Shown here: positions 1 to 9,192 of the stretch, one piece after another
How positions within the stretch are numbered: the stretch's first letter is position 1
How the letters are laid out: each line of letters begins with the position of its first letter
Assembly: GCA_003833135.1 (NCBI GenBank)
Contig: QZLH01001293.1
Coordinates: 9,208-35,312 of the forward strand
Source of the DNA: Oehlia diaphana
Lineage: Eukaryota > Glomeromycota > Glomeromycetes > Glomerales > Glomeraceae
Length of the DNA: 26,105 bases
Direction of reading: 5' to 3'
Position numbers and translations under genes: made by a program
The notes under the pieces: model-generated
The model's database searches: none
Told to the model about the DNA's origin: nothing
The model's input: only the letters and a program-made list of their open reading frames with translations

Positions 1-409
1 ATCAAATCAACTTCATTTATTAACTGAAAGTTGTTCAGGCAGGTTAAAAGCACTTAAATATTAATTTTAGACTTTATTTTTTTTGTAGCTGTATTAACTT
101 TAAAACACATCACAACTTACGTCATTATTTTATATCATAAGAATTAATTTATATTATTGGCTAATTATAATCACATGATACTAAGGATTTTTTTTATTTT
201 TATATTTGATTTAATAATTTAATAAAATATTATTAAAACAAATTCATATAAATGCAACTAATATTAATAATTGTAATTTAGGCAGTAAATTCATTAACCA
301 AATTGTGTAAATTCTATGTTAAATTATGTAATTTCTGTGATAAAATCAATATAAATTCAGCATAAATTATGATCAAATCATGCAAATGATGCATTTTTGT
401 GATTCCGTA
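1..409. other. AT-rich gene-free stretch
   Basis: No open frame with recognisable protein similarity, no RNA gene and no convincing repeat is visible. Composition is strongly AT-rich with short homopolymer runs, as in the other intergenic parts of the window. Confidence 0.5.
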
Positions 410-600
410 TCCCTATATAGATTAGAAATATTATTTTTAAGAAAAAATTGTATAAGACCTTATTAAAAACATGATTTTTTATAAAAATTTTATTATTCAG
501 TAATATTTTACATACAATTCAATTTATTTATATCAAAAAATTTTTTTAATTATAAATGTTATGTTTGGGGACGGAGTCCCCGGCAAATCGCATATTCTAG
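410..600 (+). mobile_element. Candidate short non-autonomous Helitron
   Basis: The 5' end begins TCCCTATATAG directly after an A (409). The 3' end is CTAG directly before a T (601). A perfect 6-bp stem with 3-base loop, GGGGACGGAGTCCCC, lies at 567-581, near the 3' end. TC start, CTRR end, a subterminal 3' hairpin and insertion between A and T are the known Helitron terminal features. The 15-base gap between hairpin and CTAG is a little longer than the usual 10-12. At 191 bp it has no coding capacity, so mobility would depend on a helicase supplied elsewhere. No second copy is in the window, so this is a structural inference. Confidence 0.5.
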
Positions 601-1067
601 TTACATGGAAAAAAGTTTTTGCGACTTCGGGCAAAATTCCGTGAAGGCCGATCACCGTCCTGCTCAGTCACTGTGCTCACTGAATCACTGTAATCAACAA
701 TTGAATTTTCCTAATTTTTTTGTTATGTACTCAACTCCGTAGTCACATCATTCTAGTTGAAAGTTCTAAAAAAAAAAAAAATGTAATGTGACCAAATTTA
801 TCTATCAAGTGCGATAATTTTCAAAACTTGCGTAACGTTTGGGACAATTTATGAAACCACCCAATCCAAATGATGATCATAAAAGATAAAGTCACTATAA
901 AAAAAGAAAATGGAAAAAGAATTCTATTTTTTGTAATTATTTTCTTTATTGTTTCCACATTAAATCGTAACGCAAAAAAAATTGTAACAAAGTAATAGCC
1001 GACCTGAATTCATTATGAGTTTGAAAGAAAAAGCCTTATCCTTTTTTGTTCATAATTTATTCATTTA
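601..1067. other. Gene-free stretch upstream of the first BTB gene
   Basis: No coding region is recognised. The 620-700 part is less AT-rich and contains short direct repeats around TCACTG (about 664-692). It ends in the T/A tract that precedes the first BTB gene. Confidence 0.45.
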
Positions 1068-1086
1068 TTTTTTTTTTTTAAAAAAA
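1068..1086 (+). promoter_or_regulatory. Poly(dT)-poly(dA) tract before BTB gene 1
   Basis: A run of 12 T (1068-1079) is followed directly by 7 A (1080-1086), 46 bp before the start codon at 1133. Equivalent T-then-A or T tracts lie 8-46 bp before the starts of two other + strand BTB genes and the kinase gene, suggesting a nucleosome-depleting promoter element. The promoter role is inference. Confidence 0.4.
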
Positions 1087-1132
1087 GAAAAATTTGACCT
1101 CGTTTAATTAATATCACGATTTTTTTTTTAAC

Positions 1133-2097
1133 ATGTCTACATTATCAAATTCACTATCAAATTCATTAATTAAAAATAATACAAATATTCATGCATTATC
1201 TGATATAGAGATACTAGTTGGTAAAATTCCAAACACTGAAATTTTTCGTTTACATTCTTTCATATTAAAAGTTTGTTCTCCTTATTTTCGTAATTTATTA
1301 TCAAATGAACAGAAGATAAAAATTGAGAATAATATTATTAAGATTAATATACCGAATATTTCTGTAAAAATATTTAAAATTATTATAAAGTACGTATATA
1401 CATCATAATAAATAACTTTTTCATAAATAAGAATGTAAAATACTTTTAATTATCGTTTTTTTTTAAAAAAAAAAATTAATTAATTTCATAATTTTATTCT
1501 TAATTTTTTAGGTATATATACGTTAATAATTTTGAACCTGAAAAATATGATTTTAAATCAAATACTGAACTTTTAATTGCAGCTGATGTATTATGTCTTA
1601 ATAATTTATCCAATTTTATTGAAAATTATTTATTAAAGAAAGAAGAATTATCGAAACAAAACTTTGTTTTCATTCTACAAGATATTACAAATGAGTTGAA
1701 TCGATTTGTAAGATTATCATATTTTTGTAATAAATCTTTTCGAAATGATCCCTTAATAATTTTTAAAGCAAAAGATTTCACTTTAATTAAACAAGAAGTA
1801 CTTATACGATTTCTTGATATTATTCAACATTATGTAAGACCAATTGATATTTGGGATAAAATTATAGAATGGGCTATTGCTCAATCTAATGGAATATCAT
1901 CAAATATAACAAAATTGATAATTCAACCATTTATTTCATTCATTAATTTAAAAGAAATAAGTCGTTTAGATTTTTATTTAAAAGTCAGATCATTTGAGAA
2001 TATTTTTGATGAAAAATTATATATTGAAATATTAGAACATTATAGTTTTAATGATTTTCAAATAGTAAATGATATAGATTCTCAAATAATTAATTAA
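1133..2097 (+). CDS. BTB-BACK protein, truncated by an in-frame stop (BTB gene 1)
   Basis: Spliced from exon 1 (1133-1389) and exon 2 (1512-2097), removing a 122-bp intron (GTACGT...TTAG). It encodes about 280 residues. A BTB/POZ domain lies near residues 23-90 (DIEILVG, then FRLHSFILKVCSPYFR), followed by a BACK-type helical region including the signatures LLIAADVLCLNNL, IWDKIIEWAIAQS and IQPFISFINLKEI. BTB domains dimerise and BACK commonly accompanies them in cullin-3 adaptors; that role is inferred from the family. The N-terminus is Ser/Asn-rich and lacks the Y-x-x-I-x-E-T-G-E stretch of the other three copies. The stop TAA at 2095-2097 replaces a TTA Leu codon of BTB gene 2, and the TLDc domain continues in the same frame behind it. 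Confidence 0.75.
1390..1511 (+). other. Intron of BTB gene 1
   Basis: Donor AA/GTACGT and acceptor TTAG/G. Splicing restores a Lys codon split after two bases and continues KYIY, matching the other three copies. Without splicing the frame stops at 1406-1408. Confidence 0.75.
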
Positions 2098-2607
2098 AAA
2101 GAAGCTTCATTTATCGCTAATAGAATAAGAATTACGAAAAGACAAAGACGAGAAATTATTTATAATTTTACCTTACTTGTACGTGGAAGTAGAGATGGAT
2201 TCAGCAAAAAAATATTTCATGAATATTGTGATGATAAAGGACCTACAATTACTATCGTTCACGTTAAAAATTCTAATGAAATTCTTGGAGGATTTAATCC
2301 ATTTAATTGGGAATCCTGGAAATCAAATAAAGGTTTTATTGAAACTAAAGAAAGTTTTATTTTTTCTTTAGATAGAAATGATTTAGAAAATTCTATTTTT
2401 AGTAAGGTTGTTGATAATAAAAATGCGATATATTATAGTCCAAATTATGGTCCATGTTTTGGAGGTGGAAAATCAGATATCGAATTATTTCGTAGAGAAA
2501 AATATGGTCGATGTGTTATGACAAGTTATGAAAAAGCAATTAGACAAGATGAAAAATTTTTTGAAGTAGATGAATATGAAGTATTTCAAGTCAGTAAAAT
2601 AATTTAA
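2098..2607 (+). pseudogene. TLDc domain cut off from BTB gene 1 by the nonsense codon
   Basis: The frame used by BTB gene 1 stays open for 169 codons after the stop at 2095-2097, ending at the natural TAA 2605-2607. The product aligns with the TLDc domain of BTB gene 2 almost residue for residue: KEASFIAN, LLVRGSRDGF, DDKGPTITIVHVKNSNEI, GGFNP, ESFIFSLDRNDLENSIFSK, YGPCFGGG, SYEKAIRQDE and DEYEVFQV. TLDc is the TBC/LysM-associated domain found in OXR1 and in many fungal BTB proteins. No good internal start is evident, so it would be translated only by stop readthrough or an undetected splice. The clean open frame points to a recent lesion or to readthrough. Confidence 0.7.
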
Positions 2608-3055
2608 AAAAATAATTATCGTATATAATTTAAGTCGGGCCAATAAGAATAGTGCTGGCCAGAATTAATTTTGTCGGCTGGCACTAATTTTTTGTATTCA
2701 CGTGATCACGATTTAGAGCTACACGAGTCTATTGATACTAAAATTGTCCATACTATATTACTATACCAAGTATGATAATAATAAATTTCTTCATTTAAAC
2801 TACATTAGACCTAACAATAATATTAAACAAAGAATAAAAATAACAATGTTTAAAAACGTTTAGTAGTTCTGAAACCTTTATATTGCATCACAAAATGTTG
2901 ATCATAAACTCAAGGTAGCACGATTTCATTGACAAATGTTGTCGGTTTCACCAAAAAGGTGATTTATTGTTTTCATTTTAGGTTATTCATAACGAAATGA
3001 CCCGAGAAAAAAGTAATTATAAATTGCGGTTTATTTTTTTTCTTTTACTAGTATC
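2608..3055. other. Intergenic stretch between BTB genes 1 and 2
   Basis: No coding region seen. It contains a stem-loop at 2650-2686, a 10-bp palindrome CGTGATCACG at 2701-2710 and the 9-mer GGTTTCACC at 2944-2952, which also occurs upstream of BTB gene 3 and, inverted, upstream of BTB gene 4. Confidence 0.5.
2650..2686 (+). other. Stem-loop 43 bp after the full-length end of BTB gene 1
   Basis: TAGTGCTGGCC (2650-2660) can pair with GGCTGGCACTA (2676-2686) as an 11-bp stem in RNA, using two adjacent G-U wobbles, around a 15-base loop. It may be a 3' UTR structure or the core of a small dispersed repeat. Confidence 0.4.
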
Positions 3056-3074
3056 TTTTTTTTAAAAAAAAAAA
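3056..3074 (+). promoter_or_regulatory. Poly(dT)-poly(dA) tract before BTB gene 2
   Basis: Eight T (3056-3063) run straight into eleven A (3064-3074), 8 bp before the start codon at 3083. Same arrangement as before BTB gene 1 and the kinase gene; promoter role inferred. Confidence 0.4.
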
Positions 3075-3082
3075 GAAAGAAA

Positions 3083-4638
3083 ATGGTAAAGGAAATGGAA
3101 TCATATAGACCTTTTGACATGACATGTTTATTATCTAAAGAATATATCGAAATTTTTGAAACTGGTGAATTCTTCGATACAGAAATATTGGTTGGCGAAA
3201 ATTCGAACACTAAAATTTTTCGTTTACATTCTTTGGTATTAAAAGTTCGTTCCCCTTATTTTCGTATTGCGCTTTCAAATAATTGGAAAAAGGTTGAAAA
3301 TGATATAATTAAATTTAAAAAACCAAATATTTCTGTAAAAGTATTCGAAATACTTATCAAGTAAGTATTTAACATTTATGGTTTCATATACAACTACGTT
3401 ATCTCATTTATGGTTTCATATATAACTACGTTATCTCATTTATGGTTTCATATACAACTACGTTATCTCATTTATGGTTTCATACATAAAATCTAACTAC
3501 GTTATCTACGTTATTTATTTATTTTATCCCTAATTTTAGGTATATGTATAGCGGTAAACTCGATCTTGAAAATGACGTAAAGACAAATATCGCAATTTTA
3601 ATCGCAGCTGATGAATTATGTCTTAATGAATTATGCATTTATATTGAAGAATATCTACTTAAGAACGAAGAATTATTAAAACAAAATCTTATACTTATAC
3701 AAGATATTACAAGCAAGTTCACTCAGTTTAAAAAATTAACACAATTTTATAACAGTCAAGATGATTCCTTAATTTTTCAAGCTAATGATTTCACTTCAAT
3801 TAAACAAGAAGTTCTTCTTGATATTATTTCTAAACAACATAAACTCGGTTTAAAACCAGTTGAAGTTTGGGATAAAATTAAAGATTGGGCAATAGTACAA
3901 TCTTCAGATACTATAAAAAAATCTGAAATTAATATAAAATTATTTAAAACCTTAATTCAACCATTTATTTCATTTATTAATTTTAAAAAGATAAGTAAGA
4001 TAGAATTTTTTCGAAAAGTTAAACCATACAAATATGCATTTGATGAGAAATTTTATATTGAAATTATGGAATATTATTGTTTTGATAATATTCAATTAGT
4101 TAATTATATAGATTCTCAAATGATTAATTTAAAAGAAGCATCATTTATTGCTAATTGGATAAGTATTATGAAACAACAAAAAAATGATATTACTTATGAT
4201 TTTAATTTACTTGTACGTGGTAGTAGAGATGGATTTGATGAAAAAACATTTCATGACTTTTGTGATAATAAAGGACCTACAATTACTATTGCTCGTGTTA
4301 AAAATTCTAATGAGATAATTGGAGGATTTAACCCATGTAATTGGACATCTGAAATTGGTTATAATAATGTTGAAGTAAGTTTTATATTTTCTTTAGATAG
4401 AAATAATTTAGAAAAATCCATTTTTAGTAAAGTTATTGATAATGAAAATGCGATTTATAATAGTGCAAAGTATGGTCCATGTTTTGGTGGTGGTGGAATT
4501 TCTTCAGATTTTGAATTATTTTATAAAGAAAAACAAGGTCAATGTATTAAAGAAAGTTATGAAAAAGCAATTAGACAAGATGAAGAATATTTTAAAGTTG
4601 ATGATTATGAAGTATTTCAAGTTATTTTTAGTTTATAA
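3083..4638 (+). CDS. BTB-BACK-TLDc protein, intact copy (BTB gene 2)
   Basis: Exon 1 is 3083-3360 and exon 2 is 3540-4638, with a 179-bp GTAAGT...TTAG intron. The product is about 458 residues. The BTB domain is near residues 28-95 (TGEFFDTEILVG, FRLHSLVLKVRSPYFR), then BACK (LIAADELCLNELC, VEVWDKIKDWAIVQS, IQPFISFINFKKI), then TLDc from about 290 to the end (LLVRGSRDGF, DNKGPTITIARV, GGFNPCNW, FIFSLDRNN, YGPCFGGGG, YEVFQV). BTB mediates oligomerisation and recruitment; TLDc occurs in proteins linked to oxidative-stress tolerance and V-ATPase binding. The exact role of fungal BTB-TLDc proteins is not settled. The start at 3083 is the first ATG after the T/A tract; a second Met codon at 3095 is a possible alternative. 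This is the only one of four local paralogs with all three domains in one frame. Confidence 0.85.
3373..3507 (+). repeat. 32-bp minisatellite inside the intron of BTB gene 2
   Basis: Copies start at 3373, 3405, 3437 and 3469. The first three are exactly 32 bp and differ by at most one base; each begins CATTTATGGTTTCATA and ends CTACGTTATCT. The fourth is interrupted near its middle and ends about 3507. The array occupies most of the 179-bp intron and explains why it is longer than the introns of the paralogs (122, 91 and 71 bp). Confidence 0.9.
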
Positions 4639-5352
4639 TATGTATACGTTAAAATTAATTTTTATGTTAGTTCGCCTCATGTTTTAATTAATACATAGAA
4701 TTTTTAATTTAAGCTTTTATAAATAAAAAAAATTTAATTTGATGTATAATTTTATCTTTTTTAAAAAAAAGAGGTTTTCTCAAACAATTATTTATATTGG
4801 GCTACCCTACAATACCGTGTAGATCCTTCCATTTTTGGATAATTCCAGGCGGCATTATGTAGGTTTGGCCTGAAGAGCTATACAGATTATTACCTAATCC
4901 ATTGTCACACTTGCGTAATTGAAACTAAACTCCTGAAACAGTAGCAGGTTAGCCATAATAATTTTAAATGCGACTTTTTTAACTGTAGTCCCTATATGTA
5001 AAGAATATGAAACATCCTTATTGAAGATAATAACGGAATGAAAAAAGCATACGTTATACTTTATTTGTTCTAAAAATAAATACTGTATATTATTATGTCC
5101 CAATTTATCAATTCAAGACATCCTTAACATAAATGATTAACAATGAATTTAAGATGTCGCGTATTACAAATGTCGATCGCACATTAATGATTTAATTGTT
5201 TGGTTTCACCCAAATAAGAAGAATTTTTGTTTCTATTTTAAGCTAATAAAAAGATTTTCGTAACAGAAGAAAAAAAGAACAATATTTTTTGTATTTATTA
5301 AATACATATTATAAATTTATGGTTAATTATTTCATTTTTCTCTATTAAAATA
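4639..5352. other. Intergenic stretch between BTB genes 2 and 3
   Basis: No supported coding region. The 9-mer GGTTTCACC is at 5202-5210, about 180 bp before the start of BTB gene 3. The 4800-4890 part is less AT-rich than its surroundings, but no known element was recognised there. Confidence 0.45.
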
Positions 5353-5374
5353 TTTTTTTTTTTTTTTTTTTTTT
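5353..5374 (+). promoter_or_regulatory. Poly(dT) tract before BTB gene 3
   Basis: A run of 22 T ends 11 bp before the ATG at 5386. It sits where the T/A tracts of the other + strand genes are; promoter role inferred. Confidence 0.4.
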
Positions 5375-5385
5375 GTTAAAGAAAA

Positions 5386-6337
5386 ATGGTATCATTTCAA
5401 TTTAATGATACTACTATGTATACAGAAAATATAGAAATATCAAATTTATTATTTAAAAAATATACAAAAATTCTTGAAACTGGTGAATTATTCGATACAG
5501 AAATATTAGTTGGAGAAAGTCCAAATAATAAAATTTTTCGATTACATTCTTTTGTATTAAAAGTTGGTTCACCATATTTTCGTACTGCTTTTTCAAAAAA
5601 TTGGAAAAAAGTTGAAAATAATATTATTAAATTTAAAAAACCAAATATTTCAGTAGAAGTATTCGACATTCTTATTAAGTATGTTTATTAATTTTATTAT
5701 TATTATTATTTTACCGTTATATCATTAATAAATACTTTTCATTAATTAAACTTTACTTTTAATTTTCAGGTATATATATGGTTATAAACTTGAACTTAAA
5801 AATTATAATTTTAATACAAATGTTGAACTTTTAATTGCAGCTGACGAATTGTGCCTTAATAATTTATGTATTTTTATTGAAGAATATCTTCTTGAAAATA
5901 AAATTTTATTAAAACAAAATTTTATTCTCATTCATGATACAACAACAAAACGTCCTCATTTTGAAAAATTATCTAAATTTTGTGTTTTTACTTTAACGCA
6001 TGATCCCTCGATAATTTTTAAAACAAATGATTTCATTAAAATCAAAAGAGAATTTCTTCTTAATATAATAACTAAGAACAATCATTTATTTAATCCTATT
6101 GAAATTTGGGATAAAGTTATGGAATGGGCTATTGCACAACTATCCGAACCATCCGTTGTAAGAAAAACATCATTAAAAACCTTAATTCATCCATTTATCT
6201 CATTCATTGATTTTAAAGAGATAAATCGTAAAGATTTTTATCAAAAAGTCAGACCGTTTAAGCATATTTTTGATGACAAATTTTATATTAGATTAATTGA
6301 CCATTATGCCTTTAATGATATTTATATAGAAATTTGA
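5386..6337 (+). CDS. BTB-BACK protein lacking TLDc (BTB gene 3)
   Basis: Exon 1 is 5386-5678 and exon 2 is 5770-6337, with a 91-bp GTATGT...TCAG intron at the same codon position as in the paralogs. The product is about 286 residues. The N-terminus carries KYTKILETGELFDTEILVG and then FRLHSFVLKVGSPYFR of the BTB domain. BACK follows with LLIAADELCLNNLC, IEIWDKVMEWAIAQ and IHPFISFIDFKEINRKDFYQKV. The frame ends at TGA 6335-6337 just after FDDKFYIRLIDHYAFNDI, the point where paralogs continue into TLDc. No TLDc remnant was seen in any frame over the next 600 bp, so the 3' half was replaced or deleted rather than point-mutated. It may work as a BTB-BACK-only protein or be a truncated gene. Confidence 0.75.
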
Positions 6338-6974
6338 CTCACTTACGTTGTTGAGCGTCTAGCGTAACTTTAATCTGGAGACAATGAGATAATGTCCGTC
6401 CGACAATCTAAACCTCAATTTCAATCTATTCCGGACCCAATTCCAATATTATGTATTTATCTTCACTTCTACGCTCTTAGACAATGTTTCATCTAGTAAT
6501 TATAAATTACAGACTCTCGAGTCAAAATTCGAGTCAAAAATTTAAAGTGCAGGTCAAAATACCTTCCGTAATTTTACCCGGTTTAGAAGAAGTGTAGTGC
6601 TTACTGAAATTACACATAGTATCAGCTGGTACTGATAATATACGTAATATACGATCACGATTCGTGTTGAAGTTTTAATGAAAATTGAAATTTAATTGGC
6701 TATATTTCAGATAGTAAAAATGGATTGATTACAAAGATTATTGCAAAGTATACCAATAATTTCAATAAAAAAAAAGTCATTTTTTTTCTTATATAGCATA
6801 TTTTTATTAAGATTTCGTAAAGTTTGTTATAATAATTTGATTTTACTTATAATCCTTTATAGTTTTCATATTTGTGACAATAATTTTAAAAAAATTTATT
6901 AAATCTTAAAAATTTCTTGACAGAAAGAATGTAAAATTTTGACTTAAAATTTTCTTTATCATAAACTGATTATT
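6338..6974. other. Non-homologous sequence after the BTB gene 3 truncation
   Basis: This stretch stands where TLDc sequence would be expected for the + gene and ends at the converging - gene. The first 300 bp is visibly less AT-rich than the flanks. It carries a short direct repeat of GAGTCAAAATTC type near 6520-6540. No protein or mobile-element family was recognised. Confidence 0.45.
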
Positions 6975-7622
6975 TTAGTTGGAATTCTTAGTAATTTGGA
7001 AAACTTCATATTCTTCTATTTCAAATTCAGCTTCGATTTGTCTTATTTTTTCCGAATAATTATTCTTGCAATATTGACCTCTGTTAGTATTATTAAGTAG
7101 TAATTTTAAATCTGACCCAAATTCAGGCCCACTATTCATATATTCCAACAGACTATTGATTGTACTACTAAAATATACAAAATTGGCACGCAATGGCTCT
7201 ACCGTGTAGGTTGACAGAAGTGAAGAGTCATCAACCTCGCCAAAAGTACTAGGGTTGACTTTACTCAAAGAAAAAATCAAACTTCCTCTAATTTTATTAC
7301 CATAACATCCATATTTCCAATCACATGGGTTATAACCTCCAAGAATTTCATTAGTATCTTTAACTTTTACAATAGTTATAGTTGGTCCTTTGTTATCACA
7401 ACGTTCGTGGAAATTTCTACGATCAAATCCATTTTCACTTCCACGAACAAGCAATTTTAACTTATAAAAATTTACGTTGGATACAAAAAAATCAGCAAAA
7501 TTATAATTCTCAATATAATATTTAATATATTTAGTTAATATACAAGCTAATTCATAATCGAGAATCTTAGAATTTATATTTATAGTATTATAAACATAAT
7601 TTTCTAGAAACTTTTTTATGTG
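6975..7622 (-). pseudogene. TLDc domain of BTB gene 4, out of frame with its BTB-BACK part
   Basis: Reading on the minus strand from 7622 to the stop at 6977-6975, the frame is open for 215 codons. It encodes a linker (INSKILDYELACIL...) and a TLDc domain with LLVRGSENGFD, NFHERCDNKGPTITIVKVKDTNEI, GGYNPCDW, SLIFSLSK and EYEVFQI. Its frame is shifted by one base relative to the BTB-BACK frame that ends at 7618-7616. One base appears to be missing (or two added) between about 7619 and 7625. The region between LIFSLSK and the C-terminus is more divergent than in copies 1 and 2. Confidence 0.7.
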
Positions 7623-8469
7623 TTATTATCAAAAATATCTTTGAGGGGTCTGATTTTTTGAAAGAACTCATAAGCAGGAATTTCTTCAAATTTAATATAC
7701 GGGATAAATTGTTTAATTAAAGATCCACATGTTTTTACGTTATCAGTAGTCCACTTTGTAATTTCCGATGGTAATTCATTATTAGATTGAACAATTGCCC
7801 ATTCTATAATTTTATTCCAAACTTCAATTGGTTTTAAAGAGAGATTGTCTTTAGTAAGAATATGAAGAAGAAATTCTTTACTGATATCAGTAAAATCATT
7901 TGCTTTGAAAAATAATGAAGGGTCTTGCTGATAAGCGCTCTTATAGTATTTTGACAGTTTCGTAAATTTATGGCGATCTGCAACAGTCTGAATAAGAACA
8001 AAATTTTGTTTTAATAATTCCTCGTTCATAAGTAGATGATTTTCAATAAAAGAGCATAATTCATTAAGACGTAGTGCATAAGCTGCGACTAAAAGGTCAA
8101 CATTTATTTTAAAATCATTATTTTCAAGTTTAAGTTTGTCGCTATATATATACCTAAAATCAAGTAATGATTAGAATGTTTACACAGTCTATCAAAATTT
8201 AACATTATAAAATTATATACTTACTTAATAAGAATTTCAAATGCTTTCACAGAAATATTTTTATTTGCGATTTTAATACCGTTTTCAATTTTTATCTGCT
8301 GTTTCTTTGATAATAATTCACGAAAATAAGGTGAACAAACTTTTAATATAAAAGAATGTAAACGATACGTTTTGGTGTTTGGTTCCTTTCCAACAGTAAT
8401 TTCTATATCAGAAAGTTCACCGGTTTCAAGAATTTTGGTATATTCCGCAAATAATAGACTTTGCATCAT
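7616..8469 (-). CDS. BTB-BACK protein, truncated by a frameshift (BTB gene 4)
   Basis: Minus strand: exon 1 is 8469-8225 and exon 2 is 8153-7616, with a 71-bp intron (GTAAGT...TTAG). The product is about 260 residues. BTB motifs are YTKILETGELSDIEITVG, YRLHSFILKVCSPYFR and KNISVKAFEILIK. BACK motifs include VDLLVAAYALRLNELC, IEVWNKIIEWAIVQSN and LIKQFIPYIKFEEI. The frame ends at 7618-7616 right after RPLKDIFDN, where the intact paralog reads on into the helix before TLDc. The gene converges tail-to-tail with BTB gene 3. Three homologous starts on + and one on - suggest an inverted duplication within the cluster. Confidence 0.72.
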
Positions 8470-8916
8470 TGAATTGTATAGGTATTTTTTTTTTTATCGC
8501 CAGATTAAAGTAAATTTAATAAAATGAATAATTTATTCCAATGTAATAAATTACTTAAGAATACTATTATATATTTATAAATTATTTTTTTATTCACAGT
8601 GTAAGAAATTGAAAAGAATAAAATAATTTTGATAGTTTTCACGTCACAAATTCGCATTGGAGGAGATTATTATATAAAAATTTTTTTCATTCCCAAAGTT
8701 GGAAACAATAAACAATTTACATTAAGAAAACAAGGAATTAACAATATAATGCCAAATTTATATTTTTAATTCAAATATATGATATTAATGATGTTTCACT
8801 AATCAAAGGCTCCTTTGTTTCATAAACTTATTTGATCGACAGTTTCAAGACGATCTCGACAACTTAATTTCCGGTGAAACCTCCGAAAACCATCACTTAA
8901 GTTATTGATATACTAA
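8470..8916. other. Upstream region of BTB gene 4
   Basis: No coding region seen. On the minus strand the 9-mer GGTTTCACC occurs at 8881-8873, about 400 bp before the BTB gene 4 start. It is shared with the upstream regions of BTB genes 2 and 3. Confidence 0.4.
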
Positions 8917-9189
8917 GGCCGTTCCAAATTAATAATTAGTTTAACGTCCTTTCCAGCCAAAAATTTTGAGGGGTGGGGAGGGGATAATTTAAACAAACAT
9001 GAAAATTAAACATATTAAAAATTTCGGAAATTTTCGGTAAAATCGGAAATTCTCGGTAATATTAAATTTTAGTAGTGTTTTAAGCATATTTAAACATATC
9101 TAACATATATGTTTAAATCACCCTTGAATTTTTCAAAAATAGAGGGGGGGGGGGGAGGACGTTAAACTAAAGATTAAATTGGAACGGCC
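8917..9189. mobile_element. 273-bp inverted-repeat element (MITE, PIF/Harbinger-like)
   Basis: The left end reads GGCCGTTCCAA and the right end is its reverse complement. The inverted repeat continues for about 33 bp (8917-8949 against 9189-9157) with only three mismatches. Both ends are flanked by TAA (8914-8916 and 9190-9192), a TWA-type 3-bp duplication known for PIF/Harbinger elements. There is no coding capacity. G-rich patches lie just inside both ends on the same strand: GGGGTGGGGAGGGG at 8970-8983 and a 12-G run at 9144-9155. The superfamily assignment rests on TSD and TIR alone. Confidence 0.75.
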
Positions 9190-9192
9190 TAA

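Noticed and set aside
4436..4687. Open frame on + within BTB gene 2
   Set aside because: Shadow frame of the TLDc-coding exon, rich in Met/Lys/Ile with no domain similarity.
4990..5010. Second Helitron-like 5' end (TCCCTATATG)
   Set aside because: Preceded by G rather than A, and no hairpin plus CTRR end was found downstream.
4894..5103. 69-codon frame on -
   Set aside because: No recognisable motif, in AT-rich intergenic DNA; length is expected by chance.
5397..5669. 90-codon frame on - opposite BTB gene 3 exon 1
   Set aside because: Antisense shadow of a BTB exon whose homology is unambiguous on +.
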